NCBI GenBank assembly: GCA_029204225.1
Contig: CM055106.1
Location: 33,824,361 to 33,888,360, forward strand
DNA length: 64,000 bases
Direction of reading: 5' to 3'
Source: Diphasiastrum complanatum
Taxonomy: Eukaryota; Streptophyta; Lycopodiopsida; Lycopodiales; Lycopodiaceae
Shown: positions 62,780-64,000 of the stretch, piece after piece
Layout of the letters: the number at the start of each line of letters is the position of its first letter
Position numbering within the stretch: the first letter of the stretch is position 1
Translations under genes and position numbers: made by a program
The notes under the pieces: model-generated
What the model was told of the DNA's origin: nothing
The model's input: only the letters and a program-made list of their open reading frames with translations
The model's database searches: none

Positions 62780-63860
62780 TGATGTGAAAAATGCACTCAT
62801 AAAATGCAAATTCTAGCCAAAAACTTTGGTGACAAACTGATAAAATTAAATCACAAATGATTCGCGAAACTTTTCACGACACTCGAATTATTTCTGTTCG
62901 ACTTGGATTAATCAGGCTCTGTAATACAACCAAACGAAATGAGATGAATTCTAAATGAAAACGAAACGAAGTGAAGCAAAGCGAGACCTAAACAAGCACT
63001 GACATTGATTCATGCTGGAAGCACAGATTGCGAAACAAAACAAAACGAAACGAAAGAATTCATGACAAGGTCAATCAAGCTCTGTAACGAGACGAGATGA
63101 GACGAAACAAAATAGGACGAAACGAAACAAAATGAAATGAAATCTAGGTGAGCTCTGTAATTGATTTACCCTTATAGCCAAGTGATCGCAAAGCGAAGCG
63201 AAGCACGAAGCGAAAGAATTCACGAATGAAATCAGTTCGTCAAGAATTCAGATATGATTGTTGGTCATTTTCGACTATATCATTCCTACAATTCTTCAGA
63301 GAGTAGACAAACACTGTTGATCTACGTTAACAGATTAATGTAGCATTCAATGAAATCAAACCAATGTGTGAAAATTGAATAAACGAAAGAATCAGACACA
63401 CGAATTGTAGCAGACAAAAATACATTTGAGATCATACAATCATACAGATTAATAAGGTGCACAACAACTACAATATCATCTATTGATTTTTTGATCCTTC
63501 AAGCACTGCATGGCAGATGCAGATCCACGCAGTGCATTGGCATGAGAGAAATACAGTTCTCTCACGAATTTGAGCCTCGCTTACTAGCGGACTTTTGGAT
63601 CTACAGATCCTATGTAGAATTGTCTCGCACGCAGGCGGACTTGTATTCTGTATATTTGTCTTCTGACTTCTTGTCTTGCTTATTAGCATTCAACATACTG
63701 TATTATGCATCAAACAGAAGGTATATAGTTCGTGAACAATTTTGTGTCGTGTCTTGTAACTTACAGATTAGAAAGATTAAACATCTACAACTAGTTCACG
63801 AATTACAAAAGTGACAAATTAGCCGCGATCTAGAACATTTTTGATGATGTCATGACATCA
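62780..63860 (-). repeat. Outer copia 5' LTR, 1081 bp, shared with a further copy
   Basis: Plus-strand ends are TGATGTGAAAAATGC and the palindrome TGATGTCATGACATCA at 63845-63860. It matches 42593-43632 throughout. On its right lies the RNase H tail of another copy, so it also serves as that copy's 3' LTR. Confidence 0.85.
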
Positions 63861-64000
63861 GATCAGATATTTGTACCCCTTGGTACTTGGCTAATCTTCT
63901 TGATCTACTAAGGAGCACAACTGATTTTGTGTCGTGTCGTGTCGTGTCGCCTTTTGTCAAAGGTTTAAAATTGAAAGCTAGCAAAGCTTTGGCATTAGAA
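63861..64000 (-). mobile_element. Further copia copy: end of pol, running off the window
   Basis: Closely matches 43633-43770, which holds the RNase H tail and the short stretch before the 3' LTR of the same family. A (GTGTC)4 run lies near 63930, where the other copy has a shorter version. Confidence 0.75.

Overview
The window is nuclear DNA from a seed plant with a repeat-rich genome. The evidence is dense Ty1/copia and Ty3/gypsy LTR retrotransposon remains (initiator-Met primer sites of the TGGTATCAGAG type, and a TGGCGCC-type site for the Tat/Athila-like gypsy elements), a CACTA (En/Spm, TNP2) DNA transposon, long GA microsatellites, and one spliced host gene with a plant-type mitochondrial protein. 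I cannot name the genus. I recognised no rRNA gene, tRNA gene, CRISPR array or organellar insert.

Layout. 1-10.6 kb is a patchwork of broken elements: a minus-strand copia 5' end, a plus-strand Tat/Athila-like gypsy remnant, a gypsy RT scrap, a plus-strand copia 5' end (LTR and gag), a minus-strand gypsy pol fragment and a copia LTR with its primer site. 10.6-12.1 kb is mostly unassigned. 12.1-16.9 kb holds related copia pieces in which pol, a single LTR and the leader or gag of another copy follow each other, and where a minus-strand and a plus-strand pol meet head to head near 15,270. 17-19.5 kb is unassigned. 19.7-26.8 kb is the only clear host gene: a three-exon, minus-strand gene for a mitochondrial 3-hydroxyacyl-ACP dehydratase (MaoC/hotdog fold). 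Its second intron carries a 5.1-kb chromodomain gypsy element with matching 5-bp target duplications. 27-29.4 kb is unassigned. 29.4-38 kb holds further copia remnants, a gypsy-type LTR with a 106-bp GA tract, and degenerate repeats. 38-42.6 kb is mostly unassigned, apart from a small element with direct terminal repeats.

42.6-63.9 kb is a nest. A minus-strand copia with 1.0-1.1-kb LTRs is split by a block containing an 11-kb minus-strand Tat/Athila-like gypsy element (itself hit by a solo copia LTR) and a CACTA transposon. The gypsy element carries a 2.7-kb accessory coding region downstream of integrase that matches no standard pol part and is the best candidate here for something poorly described. 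The right-hand copia LTR is shared with the pol end of a further copy that runs off the window.

The dehydratase gene should supply the dehydration step of mitochondrial fatty-acid synthesis. The rest of the window is insertions and their decay, with no sign that the elements work together as a system.
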